64,000 nucleotides of DNA from Ignelater luminosus (taxonomy: Eukaryota; Arthropoda; Insecta; Coleoptera; Elateridae). This document shows, piece after piece, positions 1-10,639 of this stretch. The number at the start of each line of letters is the position of its first letter. Position 1 is the first letter of the stretch. The notes beneath the pieces are model-generated. The model did no database searches, was not told the origin of the DNA, and worked only from the letters and a program-made list of their open reading frames with translations. The position numbers and the translations under genes are program-made. The stretch is taken from positions 62,001 to 126,000 of the forward strand of contig VTPC01091258.1 in the NCBI GenBank assembly GCA_011009095.1, given 5' to 3'.

Positions 1-790
1 TACCCCCGCAGAAACCGTAAGAGATAGACAAATAAAATTTGAAGAGCTTAAAGTAGGTATTTTTTGTCATGTTTTACGAAGGTAATTAAAAACAAATCTT
101 TAATTGTTTTTTCATATGACTGCCATATTGAATTATATTTAAATAAAACACCCTATATATGACCCCATATTGTTTTTTCATATGGCCGCCATATTGAATT
201 GTTTAACAAAAGAATAGCGATTATCTCCTAAATCTCTCAAGATAAGCATAGCAACCCTTATATGTTTGAATTCTCCTTTAGAATCCCTATCGAGATATGG
301 GGTCATATATAGGGTGATCCATTTAAAAAAATTCAAGATAGCGGCCGTACCAAAAAGCAATTAAAGATTTGATCTTAACTCTCTTCGCAAAACCTGGCAA
401 ACAATGCCTACTGTAAGATCTCCAAATTTGATTTGTGTATCTCTTACCATTTTTGCACGAGGAGCGTGTCTCCATACTTTTTAATAGGAAAACCCCTGAC
501 AAAAGAATAGCGATTATCTTCAAAGCCGTTCAAGATAAGTATAGTAACCCTTATATCATTGAATTTGTCTTGAAAATCTCTATCCAAATATAGGGTCATA
601 TACAGGGTGTTTTATTTAAAAAAATTCAATTTGGCGGTCATATGAAAAAACAATTAAAGATTTGTTTTTAATTACCTTCGCAAAACATGGCACAAAATAC
701 CTACTTTGAGCTTTCCAAATCTCATCTGTCCATCTCTTACCGTTTCTGCGGAGGTAGCGTGTTTCCATACTTTTTAGCGACTCTGTATAT
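1..790. repeat. Cluster of tandem and inverted copies of one interspersed repeat
   Basis: Two direct copies of a unit of about 280 bp lie head to tail, at about 206-482 and 499-775 (offset 293 bp). Both start with ACAAAAGAATAGCGATTATC and run through a TATAYAGGGTG box into a block ending near CCATACTTTTTA. Bases 1-165 are the reverse complement of about 605-760, and 171-200 is another short inverted piece. The inverted copy is cut by the window edge. No coding frame belongs to it; short frames here are by-products. The AGGGTG box recurs at the ends of other elements in this window. It is probably a non-autonomous DNA element or MITE array, class uncertain. Confidence 0.75.
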
Positions 791-3700
791 ATCGGTCTTG
801 TTGTGCTGGTACTATATCGAGGCGATCAATATACATACAGGGTGTTCCAGCGAGCTGTTGTCAGGATACTGTTACTATTTCTGAGAACATCCAAAGATAT
901 TATCAAAAGAATTTGTACAACTAGGTTCTAAAATTAGTTCCAGCTATACAAAGTGTTCGATAACGTAGTGTCTATTTCCGTTTATATTTTCTTACTTGAG
1001 GTTCATTTCTGATTAGAACAGTATATACTGTAGGACCTAACTGCCACAGTGCTTCTTGCAAAGCTTTCCTAAACTTCCCGATTCACCTTTTTAAGATAGT
1101 TTTCTTTTACAACAGTAAACTTTATTTTTTCATCTTTAAAAATTGTTATTAAAGTCATTTTTTTCTATTCTTCTTAACGGAACACACTATATTTGTTACA
1201 GCGATTTAACATGTTTTATAAACTTTATTTAAACTTCAGTAGTAAGATCTGAATATGAAGTAGTCGTTAACTTAACAATATTTTTCATCTTCAACCAGGT
1301 ACCACCAACAACGAGCCGTCACTAACCGTTTGTACGGCCTAAAATCTCTCGGGCGCATGCCTAGTCCACGAATGAAAATTCCATCAAAGTCGTTGAGGAT
1401 ACTTGAAAACATACAATCAAGCAAGCATATGTAAGTACATCCAAACTCATACGTTCCATTTTTGAAATCCGTTAAAACATAGTTTGGACTCTTTGGTAGG
1501 GATAACCGAAACATATTAGAACATATGTTAAATAAATAGAAATAAAGAAAAACTTAGGAATTCTACTACACTGATAAATTTACAGCAATGACGGGATATT
1601 TATAATTTAGTAATAATGATTAAAGAAATCGTTTAGAATTAGTAGATTACAATACACAGCAATATATAAAAATTGACTTGAAAATGCCTACCTGTCAAGT
1701 CCGTAAACAAATGAAGGATAAAATCATCAGGGCAAGGCTTATTAGCAGGTACGTTCCACCTGTAGTCTCTCTGTTTTGTGATCAATTTTACATTCAATTT
1801 TAGTTACTTGAAAGTGTAGAAACACCCATTTCCTTTACGTACCCTAGTAGACTTGTTGGAGACTTTGTTGGAAGACAAACAAATGGTCTTAAAATACAAA
1901 ATTAAACATAAAAAGTGTTAAAATACCTCTTTGTATTTCTGAAATGAACAATTTCAAAATAAATTAATCACGTCGTCTCTTCCAAAGATGAAATACGTTT
2001 AATGAAACAGAATAGTTCATAATGACATAATTCGCTTATCTTAGCGAGTGTGATTCCCCAGCCAAACTGAAACAGTCTGTTATTCATCGTCGTTATTATC
2101 ATTACATAACAATTCACATCAATACCTATCAATTCTAGATATGAAAAGAAGATGTAACAAAACAAAGACGGTTTAAAGTAAAACCCGTGCGCTTACTTTC
2201 AGAGGGAAAAAGACAGTTTGCTTTAATATTCCACTCCATTAATATGCGAGAATGATGGAATTGTAGGGATTCCCTCCGGAAATTACCAGTATTTCAAGAT
2301 TAAGAGCGTTTCCATTGAAATTTATTTCCTTCGCTTAAAAAGTTTCAAAATTTGTTTATTATAAAAGTCCCATTATTTCTGAATAAATTAAGAATTTTCA
2401 AAATATGTTTTCTGCATCTCACGTGCGTTAAAAAATTTCGTTCAAGTGTTTTGTTATGGAGGTACTAACAGCTCTTTTCACTTTTTTCAGTTTTAAATTT
2501 AAAATACTTCGTTATTTTGCATATTTTCGGCGAGGATATCAGAGATGTTAAACTTTACATTAACAAAGGGGATTTAGCAGGTTTTATTACACTAGATTTT
2601 GTACCTAACTCAATTTTGAAATAAATTTCTTAGCAGCGGTAAATGAAGATTAGCATGCATCCTTCTTAAGATAAAAGTACTTTTATCATACTTTTTTGAG
2701 TTTGTTATAAAAAATGGGTATAGGTAATGAAACATGGGTGTATAATAGTAGGGTAATTAATCAAAGAATTTCTTTAGAAAATTTTCCAGACCGTAATTTT
2801 TATTCATCACAACATTGTACTTTCCGCAACGATGTAACACTTTACGAGGAAATGTCGATTTTGGAAGTTTGCATATATGTGTCTACGAAGCGATTTATCA
2901 TATTTCATGGCCTACTTTGAGAGAATTTTAAAACATATATAAAGGTTGTCTTAGCGAAACACAATATTTCAACGCTGACTTGACGTTTGGGGTAGATCTT
3001 AGATTAAGCTAGATGTATGTCTCTTCCCGTTTTGCTTCTATGATGATCGATGAAAGTTTACGAAAGGACAATATTTACCACTGAATACAACTTACGTTTA
3101 TTGGAACCGACTTACAGTAAAAGCTTTTGTTTTGATACATGTATATGTTTCTTTTAAACTTTGATTGTCTTTGTTATTGTTTATTTCTTACAGTTGGTTT
3201 TTGTTAGCTACACTAATAAGTTGATATAAGATAATCACAATAACGTAGGGCTTTTTCTGTGGAGATAGAAAAGCTAGCAATTACCCTCGAAAAGATTTAA
3301 CGCTAAATAAATATCTCTGAATCGACTTAATTCGTATTAGGATAGTAAGAGGATAAAGCTGAGTGAGTTTCAGTAAACGTATACGTTAAGCACTTTACAC
3401 CGTTAAATAATAGAATACTAAACCCTAAACTACTAAATAAAAGAGCCTAAACCAAATTAGGTGTTTTTAAGAACTATAAAATTTTATAAATTATTCAGTA
3501 AAAGCTCTTTAAAGTTTCATTGAATCTCTTAAATGTAATTTATAAATTTAAAATATTATCGTGACGTTTGGCTGAATCCTCCTTTAAAGAGTTAAACAAA
3601 TTCTTGTCAACGTAAAGCTGTTACCAAATAAATTTCACATACGCAATTTAAAACAAACCAACCTTATCCACAGTTTTATACCATTTTAATTGGTATGTGA

Positions 3701-4560
3701 AACTAGAGGTTTTAAGTTTTCAGTAACTTAAAGTATTGTAATACGATAACTTTCGGTTACACTGTAACTTGAATATTATGAATCGTAAAATTTTAGATTT
3801 AATAATATGACTTGATATATAGATCCAAGAACTTCGGCAGCAGCTTCGAACAGACGGCGCACACTGGTTGGTTCGAAGCCGGAAAAAGCCCTGATTCCTA
3901 AAAGTAATATTAGTTTTTGGATAACACTTTCTCATGACTAATGAATCCTAGTAGTATCTTATCATGCCATTTTATATAATATTTTCAGTTAGAGACTAAA
4001 ACTTAATTAGGTTTCCATATGCTGCGCACGATCATCTAAATAAACATTATACCGTAAAATCATCTTTACCTATATGTTATTTCAAATCTTCAGTTATAAG
4101 TTTTAGATACTTCAAGCTAGGAAAGGTAATTGATTTAAAATAGAAATATATAAATTTATTCATTAGTTACTTATCTTCGTTCTATCATTCCAAAATTGAT
4201 TTACATAAAATAAAAGTTTATATTAACATTCTTATTCCTACACAAAGAGCTCTATCACCTTCCGGGCTCTTAATGGTATTTTTCGAAGGTACATAATGCC
4301 ATTTATTTCTGACATAAAAATGATTTGCACCTACTTGCACTTTTTGCTGAAATCGGCGTTTCAACATTGTGTGCATAACAGCAAGTATTTATAAAATTTG
4401 TTTTCATTTAAGGAATTTTGTTAGTGATTTTGCTGAATAGTGCGATGGGTGAGAACGTCCCGTGTTTAAGAACGATTAATTTTACTCTTCCCAAGTTGGA
4501 AACACAAACGTCTTTCCCTTTTCAAATATTTTACCTCCATGTTGATATACTTTTATTACT
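791..4560. other. AT-rich stretch with no recognised gene
   Basis: Both strands were read. Only short frames were found, such as an unrecognised 80-codon minus-strand frame at 1,272-1,514 and a 71-codon minus-strand frame at 3,720-3,935. A TACAGGGTGTTCC motif at about 837-850 looks like another repeat terminus. The 3' part and possible LTR of the downstream Ty3/Gypsy element may extend left of 4,560, but I could not delimit an LTR. Confidence 0.5.
3843..3879. repeat. Stem-loop in a GC-richer patch
   Basis: A perfect 9-bp inverted repeat, GCTTCGAAC (3,843-3,851) and GTTCGAAGC (3,871-3,879), encloses a 19-base loop. It sits in a patch visibly richer in GC than its surroundings (about 3,822-3,895). 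No function is assigned; it may be the remains of a repeat. Confidence 0.5.
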
Positions 4561-5225
4561 TTCTAGTACTGCAACATAATGCATTGTGGATGGTTTTGAC
4601 AAAGGTGGTTAAAACCTTAATTAAAAAACATAAAAGATTAGTGTTAGGAGGTTTCTTCCGTACCTCAATATGTATTCTCCACCACTGAGCGGCGTATTGT
4701 GTTCGTTTAAGGGTAATTAGGTCTTTGACTCGATACTTCCTGAATCTACTTCTTTAGTCCTTGACTCTTTGTTATAAAACTCCTCTTTAATTGTGTCCGC
4801 AATTTTTATGTTTTCTGGCTTTAAAAAACAAATAGCTCGATAGAGTTTTACCAATGTTTTTTCGATAAGTGCTCTTTAGGGTTACTTGTACCTTTCTGAT
4901 GTGCCTGTACCAATGTTCTGGATTTTTGATAGACATGCTTTGTCAACTGGGATGATAACACGGTTGCTTTCTTCCATTTGACCATTTCCTCTTAGAACAC
5001 TGATCGTAACCTTTGCACAGCTAATTTTCTTTCTGGTACAATACTCCTCAAATTTAGTAGCTCTGAGGAAAAAGTATTTATTAGAAATATTAATAATCTG
5101 GGAATTTCCAAAAACTATCTTTTGCGTCTCAACTTGGCCTTCCTTCCGAGATAGATTCGGACAAATCTGAAAATGTAATCGTAGCTCTTATTGGTTTGTG
5201 CCGATGAGTCTAGATGGTCTATGCC
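4560..5225 (-). pseudogene. Ty3/Gypsy integrase, catalytic core and C-terminal domain
   Basis: On the minus strand the IDHL box carrying the first catalytic Asp, followed by QTNKSYDYIF, is read at about 5,225-5,165. Next, in another frame, come KIVFGN and FEEYC, then GNGQMEESNR with the catalytic Glu at about 4,984-4,955. The C-terminal domain reads DLITLKRTQYA at about 4,710. The box that should hold the second Asp reads ISNKYF, so the D-D-E triad is broken. At least one frameshift separates the first Asp from the Glu. Integrase inserts retroelement cDNA into host DNA; this copy cannot. The RNase H of the same element lies 3.5 kb away at 9 kb on the same strand, which shows the gene was split by an insertion. 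Confidence 0.7.
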
Positions 5226-5533
5226 AGGGATGGCCAAACTTGACTTTAGTGTCAACACAATACATCGTACCTATTTTTTGTATACAGTTGTGGTAATACC
5301 GAAAGATCTGAAGGGTGTATCAAGGGCTACAGAATGTAAAAAAAACATTTTGTTCAACTTTAGTATCTTGAATCAACTACGTGTTGCTATCAATATTTCT
5401 AACAAAGGAACGGTCAGAACCCGAAAATTCAAATAAAATTGAAACTCTATCTGGGTGTAGAGTAACATCTCTTAATAACATATCCCGTTTCTGTTGCTGC
5501 CCAAATTTGATTTTAAGAGATGAAATATCTCTT

Positions 5534-5541
5534 CAAAGGAG
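5534..5541. repeat. Target-site duplication, left copy (CAAAGGAG)
   Basis: Eight bases identical to 5,849-5,856, directly flanking the 307-bp element. Eight bases is the duplication length typical of the hAT superfamily. Confidence 0.75.
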
Positions 5542-5848
5542 TAAAGCCCTGCATAGGCAAACATTTCCAAGCCCGGCCCAGTCCGATCCAACTAGTGATA
5601 AACTTGACGTTGTCTGAAAAAACACGGTAACGTCTTGATCTGCCCAAAAAACTCAAACGGCCCGATTGACCCGACGTCAATTCTAAATTGAGGCCCGGTC
5701 TGAACTAAATCTGTTGGAGCTGGGCCGCGCAAAGACCCGACCAAGAAACCCGACCCGTCTACGGTGCGGTATGAAAATTCTTTTCTGCGGTTCAGTGTAA
5801 CAGACGTAAAAGCCCCAATAAAAAACCAGGCCCGTGCAGGCGCCTCTA
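5542..5848. mobile_element. hAT-like MITE, 307 bp
   Basis: The element starts TAAAGCCCTGCATAGGC and, read from the other end, TAGAGGCGCCTGCACGGGC. These form an imperfect terminal inverted repeat of about 17-19 bp that fits the YARNG start seen in hAT elements. It is flanked by a perfect 8-bp duplication, CAAAGGAG. The inside is GC-rich compared with its surroundings and repeats CCCGGCCC/CCCGACCC-like words, resembling the subterminal motifs of hAT elements. It has no transposase, so it must have been moved by one made elsewhere. The unfilled site is preserved in the inverted arm at about 8,575-8,600. Confidence 0.75.
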
Positions 5849-5856
5849 CAAAGGAG
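5849..5856. repeat. Target-site duplication, right copy (CAAAGGAG)
   Basis: Identical to 5,534-5,541. After it the interrupted repeat resumes with TAACTTCAAAATTT, as in the unfilled copy (TAACTTCGAAATTT on the complement of about 8,570-8,590). Confidence 0.75.
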
Positions 5857-5904
5857 TAACTTCAAAATTTAAAAAAATTACGAAATTGTATATAAACATA
5901 CCAT

Positions 5905-6022
5905 AGGATGTGTTAATAACCCCTGGAATGACTGTTGCCGCATCATAGCAATTTTAAGAAATGTAATGCTCCTCCAAAGGGACAAGTTTGAAACCTAAAA
6001 AATTACAAAATTGTACTTAAAT
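5905..6022 (+). repeat. Second tandem copy of a ~118-bp unit
   Basis: This stretch repeats, with changes, the preceding unit (5,460-5,541 plus 5,857-5,900). Both have TTAATAAC, then CTGTTGC, then TTTTAAGA, then CAAAGG, then an AAAAAATTAC-AAATTGTA block. The gene remnant starts right after it, so the tandem unit may be a 5' untranslated or promoter region. Confidence 0.5.
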
Positions 6023-7398
6023 GTACAATATGGAAGATGCAAATCTCATCCTGATGTATTTTGCTATATTTGTGGTATGTTTACAACAGCAAAACAGAGA
6101 CAAAATATCACAGACTTTGTAAAGGAGGTTCATGTTGCTTATTTTGGTGTACAAATCAAAAAACAAGATAAGCCATATATTACTCATAAGGTTTGCAATT
6201 TTGTATTGCGTCTTTGCGATTGTGGAAGAAAAGGGAACACTCAGGGTTAGACTTCGGTATCCCTGGAATGATCTGGAAGGAGCCTACGAATCATATCGAT
6301 GATTGCTACCTTTGTGTAGTAAAAGTCAAAGGCCTTAATTGACATAAAACATGAGAATATCCTGATATAAAGTCTATACAACGTCCTGTGTTACACAACG
6401 AAGAACTGCCTCGACCAATTTACGGTTCACAACCAGAGAGTACACTGTCAGAAAAAATGGTGTTACCAGGCTCACGGCGTTCAATACTATCTGTAGGTAC
6501 AAGTGGAAGTGAATATGCAAGAGAAACGTCAGCGCCACAGTTGTTTTCGCAAAATGAATTTAGCGATTTGATACGCTATCTGAATTTATCAAAGCAGGCA
6601 TCGGAACTATTAGCGTCTAGACTAAAGAAAAATAATTTATTGCGACCAGAAGTAACAATTACAGCTTACACAACAAGAGAAAAAGAGATTTTACCATATT
6701 TCAGTGACGATGAAAAGCTTGTCTATTGTAACAATATCACGAAGTTACTTCTCGACATGGGTTTATCTGAATGTAAACCTACTGATTGGCGACTCTTTAT
6801 TGATAGTTGCAAAAGAAGTTTAAAATGTGTTTTATCGTGCAATTGAAACTGAAATGCATCCATCCCAATTGTTCATTCAACTAAACTAAAAGAAGAATAA
6901 AAGAATATTAGATTGGTTTTGCAAAAAAATAATTACTACGAACATCAATGGTTGATTTGTATTGATTTAAAAATGATCAACTTCTTACACGCTTATTTAA
7001 AAAACTAGAGCCAATTCCACAAAACCAATCGTGGTTTCATAATTGTTAACATAAAATCATCCTACAACCACTCGTATATTAAGGGCAACAAGGTCACTGT
7101 TGACCAGTGTAACCTATTAGCATTGATTGGATAAAGAAAAAAACTTTGCAATAGATTAGAATTTACTAAAATACCAGGAGAAAAACAAATTTACTAAAAT
7201 AACTTTTTGGCAGAAAATAAACGCCAAAGCAAATTTTTATATGAATTGTGCTCGAAGACCAAAGACGTAGATATTTTACTTAAAAAGGAGATCACTAAGA
7301 ACTACGATATTTCAAATAGCTTTCTACACGATCTAATGCTTCTATCATGGAAATATCTAGATATCAAATCTTATTCAAATTGGACAAAAAGTTTTTGA
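6011..7398 (+). pseudogene. Broken copy of a repetitive zinc-finger-like animal gene family
   Basis: Three frames on one strand give the pieces in order. HPDVFCYICG and YITHKVC appear at 6,050-6,220. GMIWKEPTNHIDDCYLC follows at about 6,265-6,320 after a frameshift. From 6,388 to 6,846 an open stretch contains LIRYLNLSKQASELLASRL and TDWRLFIDSCKRSLK. More degenerate pieces run through HQWLICIDLK (about 6,945) and KFLYELCSKTKD (7,230) to 7,398. I remember this arrangement, with paired CxxC half-sites, an LFIDSSKRSLK box and a WLICGDLK box, from uncharacterised multi-copy proteins in insects and cnidarians. Their function is unknown to me. The copy has no usable start codon and many stops. Its place between inverted repeats suggests it was carried by a mobile element. 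The family call is from memory; that it is broken is plain. Confidence 0.65.
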
Positions 7399-8529
7399 GT
7401 TATTTAAAAAAATCTGAATCTTTCAATAAATTTCAAGAGATTTTGCCGAGGTCTACTCCCCACTTTGGTGTCCGTCTCGTTTGGTATCGTTCTCTAATTG
7501 TTTAAAAATTATTAAAATTTAATTTTAGCCTTACAGCAAGAGACGTTAATTTTCATTAATCTTTTGCATATTTGACCCTTTCTGCCGACGCTTTATCTTT
7601 CACTTTTGTTTGTGCCAACTTTGTCAACGTTATCTGTGCTGTCATAATGTGCTGCACACAAAATTCCAAGCGTGTACCTTGTCACGTTATCAAACATGAA
7701 AACTTGCATGTTTCGCGGAGTAGTAGTCGAACAATTTCAAGTAAGAACTAGCCTTGCATCGAGTCACGGTGAAAAAACGTAGCTAGCTCTTGGTCTATTA
7801 CATTTTGTTTCTTGTACTGACATCCACAAGTCTGTTTTTGCCGCACGCTAAAAACCACCCGCAAAAATAAATAATTAAATAAATACGCCGAGTAACAGCT
7901 AACAACGACACCACATCGTAAATAATATTGAAAGCAATTAATAATTGTTATAGAACAGAATAATTTTCAAGTGGTGTCACCTAAGTTGAGCGTTGCCATG
8001 GAAACGCAGTGTTGCCATTAGTACGCGATATGATGCAGTGTTACCAAGGTTAGCAGATTTTGCTTAAAATTATGCTGCAATCCCCTGTTGGGAGTAGAGG
8101 TTGGGTGGACTTCCGTATCCTTGTCTACCACGGATTGGGTCAGTTAAGGTGTTATATTGTCGGACTTGTCGAGAGGGTCATGGAGATACTGAATTTAGGT
8201 GTCGGAGAAGTCCCGTTAAAAAGCTGTTGTTTAAAAAGAAAAACAGTAATTTTATATTATGTTTTCTAAAGATATAGATTTTGCAGTTTATGTCCCTAAT
8301 TCTGACATCTGTCAAAGTTAACCTCAAAATCAATAGTTAATTGTTGTTCCTTCTCATTTTGTGTAAACTTTAAGCACTCTTTTTTTTGTAGCACGCGGTT
8401 ACACCCCTTGCGCCTAAAAAGCGGCGTGACAGCACACTTATATCAAAAATAACTAATCCCACTAATCCAGGCTCCACTTTTATATAAGAAAAGTCGTGTA
8501 TGCGCGAAGTTGAAATACCCTGTTCCTAA
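7399..8529. other. Non-coding interior of the composite element
   Basis: No recognised gene. A 69-codon frame at 8,060-8,269 has no family resemblance. Bases 7,440-8,060 and 8,380-8,520 are slightly less AT-rich than the flanks and may be the 3' untranslated part of the element, or further insertions. Confidence 0.35.
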
Positions 8530-8722
8530 ACGCCTTAAACTGGATGCATAAGTTATTTGGTTATTTTCTAAATTTCGAAGTTACCTCTTTGAAGGCTGTT
8601 TACACCTCTTAAAACCGAATTTTGGTAGCAACAGAAGCCGAATATGTCATTAGAAGATGTTACTCTACACCCAGACAAAGTTTCAGATTTTTTGAATTAC
8701 CGAGTTCTGACCGTTCCATAAG
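8530..8722 (-). repeat. Right inverted-repeat arm with the unfilled MITE site
   Basis: This is the reverse complement of the left arm, without the 307-bp insertion. At the matching point its complement reads CTTCAAAGAGGTAACTTCG, continuous across the site. That confirms the MITE at 5,542-5,848 arrived after the two arms existed. The similarity stops sharply at GGAACGG, at 8,722. Confidence 0.75.
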
Positions 8723-8799
8723 CTGCATCTCGTCGGTTCATATATATATGGGGCAATTCTATTTATGTATTTTATGTATTATCTCAAAATAATTCAAAC

Positions 8800-9480
8800 G
8801 TGAAAATTGCTTTTTCTGGTGCTGACTGCATATATCACAATACAGTTATTGGCACCTATTACGTCACACGGAATTTCTGGCAACCAGTTCACAGCACCCT
8901 TAGGTATTTGATCTTTAGGAGTACGAAACGCCCATTTTCATGAACTTTGTTTATGATTTCTACTTTCATCGTTATGCAAATGACAAAACGTTTTCTTCCT
9001 TCTTCCTCTATGTACCAGATTCCTGCCCATTGTGAAATTATCATATGGCTTCGTTTCTAACATTTCCATTATGGCTTCTAAATCGTTTGCGTACCGAACT
9101 TATCCAAAAATTCATTTTTAATGAGCGTGATGCTGAAACGAGTAAAAAAGTCCACCTTGGCGCTCGAGTTGCTAAATCTTTCTTATGTATGTTCATGATG
9201 AACGTTCAAATTAATTCCAATGAGAAACATTCGAAACTTCTTGGGTATTTCAACGATTGCTAAGACAACTTATAAGTTATAGCTGCTGTACTTCCGCGTA
9301 CCTTTGAAAATCTTCTTGCTGTCATAAGTTGAACAAGATGCATATTACCATGGCACTAAATTTTCCTTCACTTGCATTCATGTGTTTTTTGTTAGAGCTA
9401 CATATTGTCAAAATTGACTTTTCAAAAAAGGTCTGGCTCAAGAATTGGAAAGAAGCATCTTTTTTTTGTCTAACTTGAAT
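8800..9480 (-). pseudogene. Ty3/Gypsy RNase H and integrase N-terminal region
   Basis: Minus-strand fragments in shifting frames resemble the RNase H domain of Ty3/Gypsy polyproteins: KYSSYNL followed by IPKKFRMFLIGI at about 9,290-9,190, equivalent to the conserved Y-SYELE...KKFR-YLLG block. A piece resembling the start of the HHCC zinc domain of integrase follows at about 8,975-8,890, with IINKVHENGRF where families have an IIxxIHENGHF box, and then NCIVIY at about 8,840. Stops are frequent. The next expected segment, the integrase core, is found 3.5 kb further on at 5.2 kb. Confidence 0.55.
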
Positions 9481-9484
9481 TTAC

Positions 9485-10365
9485 AATCTTTTTCCAGCAG
9501 GCCGCTTAATAGACAGGCTATTAACGAATAGTATTTGACGAATATTCTAAAATATCTAGTTAGACCCAAAAAACTTTGTATCTGTTTTGTCCTTGTCGAC
9601 TTCGGGAAGTTCTAGATGGCTTTTGTCTTAAATATTGATTGTTTGATACCTCCCGCTTAGATTTTGTTTCCCAGACATTCAATTTGCGTCTTCGAAAATG
9701 GACGTTTTTTTCGGTTGATTACTAACTCACATCTTTCAGCTCTCTTCAGTACTTTAACTAATCGTATGTTGCCTTACTGAAATCTCTCAACCAAGTTTGG
9801 ACGTGTTCTCTAACTGCTTTCTTCTGGACCATTCATAATTTTTTCGGAATTCGACGAACTGTTTCCTCAACCTTCAAGCTAGTCTTCGTGGTGATCGTTG
9901 TTTGTTTGAACGACTTGCGATTGTCCGCTTGAATCATGTCAATTATAATAAATACCTCCTCTATTGTGCAAACAGAATAACCACTTATGGTTATAAAAAG
10001 AAAATAGAAATGTAGATTTACAAATCTTACTTGAGTATTTTCTATCTCCAGCAGAATTTCTTTAAAATCTGTTTTCAGCATTCCTGTTTCTTTTTCATTA
10101 TTCTTCCTAGCTTTTTGCAACCATAGTTTTCTTTCTCGTTTTGTTGGTTGGTTGGATATTCTATAAAGCTTAAAATTGATTAAAAGCGTGACTTTCTTTG
10201 GCATTGGCTTGCCAATGATTAAACTAAACTGCACTACGTTGTAGAGAACAACATAAACCACCACGTCAAGTTTGAGTCCGTTGTTGTTACATTCCATTTC
10301 AAAACGGCCTACAGTTACAGCTGACTGTTCAGGGCCTCTTGAAGCGATGCAGTTTCTCAAGGTCA
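9485..10365 (-). pseudogene. Ty3/Gypsy protease region and truncated reverse transcriptase
   Basis: An open minus-strand frame of 175 codons (9,833-10,360) begins with a protease-like stretch whose VVQFSLIIGKPM matches the conserved hydrophobic IIG segment of retroelement proteases. The usual D-T-G active site is not visible. It ends with RRIPKKL, the start of the RT fingers, followed in another frame by EHVQTWL. Directly after this the RT thumb appears: LKRAERCELVINRKK (about 9,760-9,715), then STRTKQIQSFLGLTRYF (about 9,600-9,560). All the catalytic motifs of RT between these points, roughly 170 residues, are absent, so a large internal deletion is inferred. Confidence 0.65.
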
Positions 10366-10639
10366 GGTTTGACCATAGGGCCTGACTGCAGCGTACATTC
10401 TAGCAACTAAAAGTTGCAAAATGGATCGAATCAAATGGTGTCAATGACCACAGACTGTTCATCAATAGTGGCGTAATACAAATAAAGAAGAACAGAGAAA
10501 GACCTAACGCTAGAGTTAGGAAAAGAGCAAGTAAACATTCAAAAAGCACATTGGACAGAATGTCCAGGTAACAGAACGGAAAAGAAAAATAACAAATGCA
10601 AACATCAGAGAGTAAATGTGAAACAACCAAAAATTATTG

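Larger units (their letters stand above)
5403..5905 (+). repeat. Left inverted-repeat arm, split by a MITE
   Basis: Bases 5,405-5,541, continued at 5,857-5,905, match the reverse complement of 8,530-8,722. Shared blocks include GGAACGGTCAGAAC, CTGGGTGTAGAGTAACATCT and TTTCTGTTGCT. The similarity begins abruptly at GGAACGG on both arms. The arm is interrupted at 5,542 by a 307-bp element flanked by CAAAGGAG; the other arm keeps the unfilled site. Confidence 0.75.
5255..8790. mobile_element. Putative composite element with inverted repeats and a zinc-finger-like gene remnant
   Basis: This segment interrupts the integrase of the minus-strand Ty3/Gypsy element. Near its two ends are inverted repeats (5,405-5,541 plus 5,857-5,905, against 8,530-8,722). 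Between them lies one plus-strand broken gene (6,011-7,396). This is the layout expected of a DNA transposon. The exact ends are not fixed: the gypsy reading is lost between about 5,225 and 5,290 on the left and between about 8,760 and 8,805 on the right, and I see no clear target-site duplication. The alternative is several independent insertions that happen to be symmetrical. Confidence 0.45.
4560..10365 (-). mobile_element. Degenerate Ty3/Gypsy retroelement, interrupted by a nested insertion
   Basis: Read on the minus strand from 10,365 downward, the domains follow the Ty3/Gypsy order: aspartic-protease region (about 10,360-10,190), N-terminal RT (about 9,880-9,790), RT thumb (about 9,770-9,560), RNase H (about 9,450-9,060), integrase N-terminal region (about 8,975-8,800), then integrase core and C-terminal domain (5,225-4,560). 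The catalytic centre of RT is missing by internal deletion. About 3.5 kb between 8.80 and 5.25 kb does not belong to it and looks like a later insertion into the integrase. Many stops and frameshifts make it non-functional. No gag and no LTR pair could be delimited. It is an endogenous retroelement relic; nothing suggests a living copy. Confidence 0.7.

Noticed and set aside
1272-1514. 80-codon minus-strand frame as an exon
   Set aside because: No family resemblance and no supporting splice or repeat context.
5225-5244. CAGGGATGGCCAAACTTGAC, resembling a hAT terminal repeat
   Set aside because: No inverted partner was found within reach, and the sequence may still be gypsy integrase just before the IDHL box.
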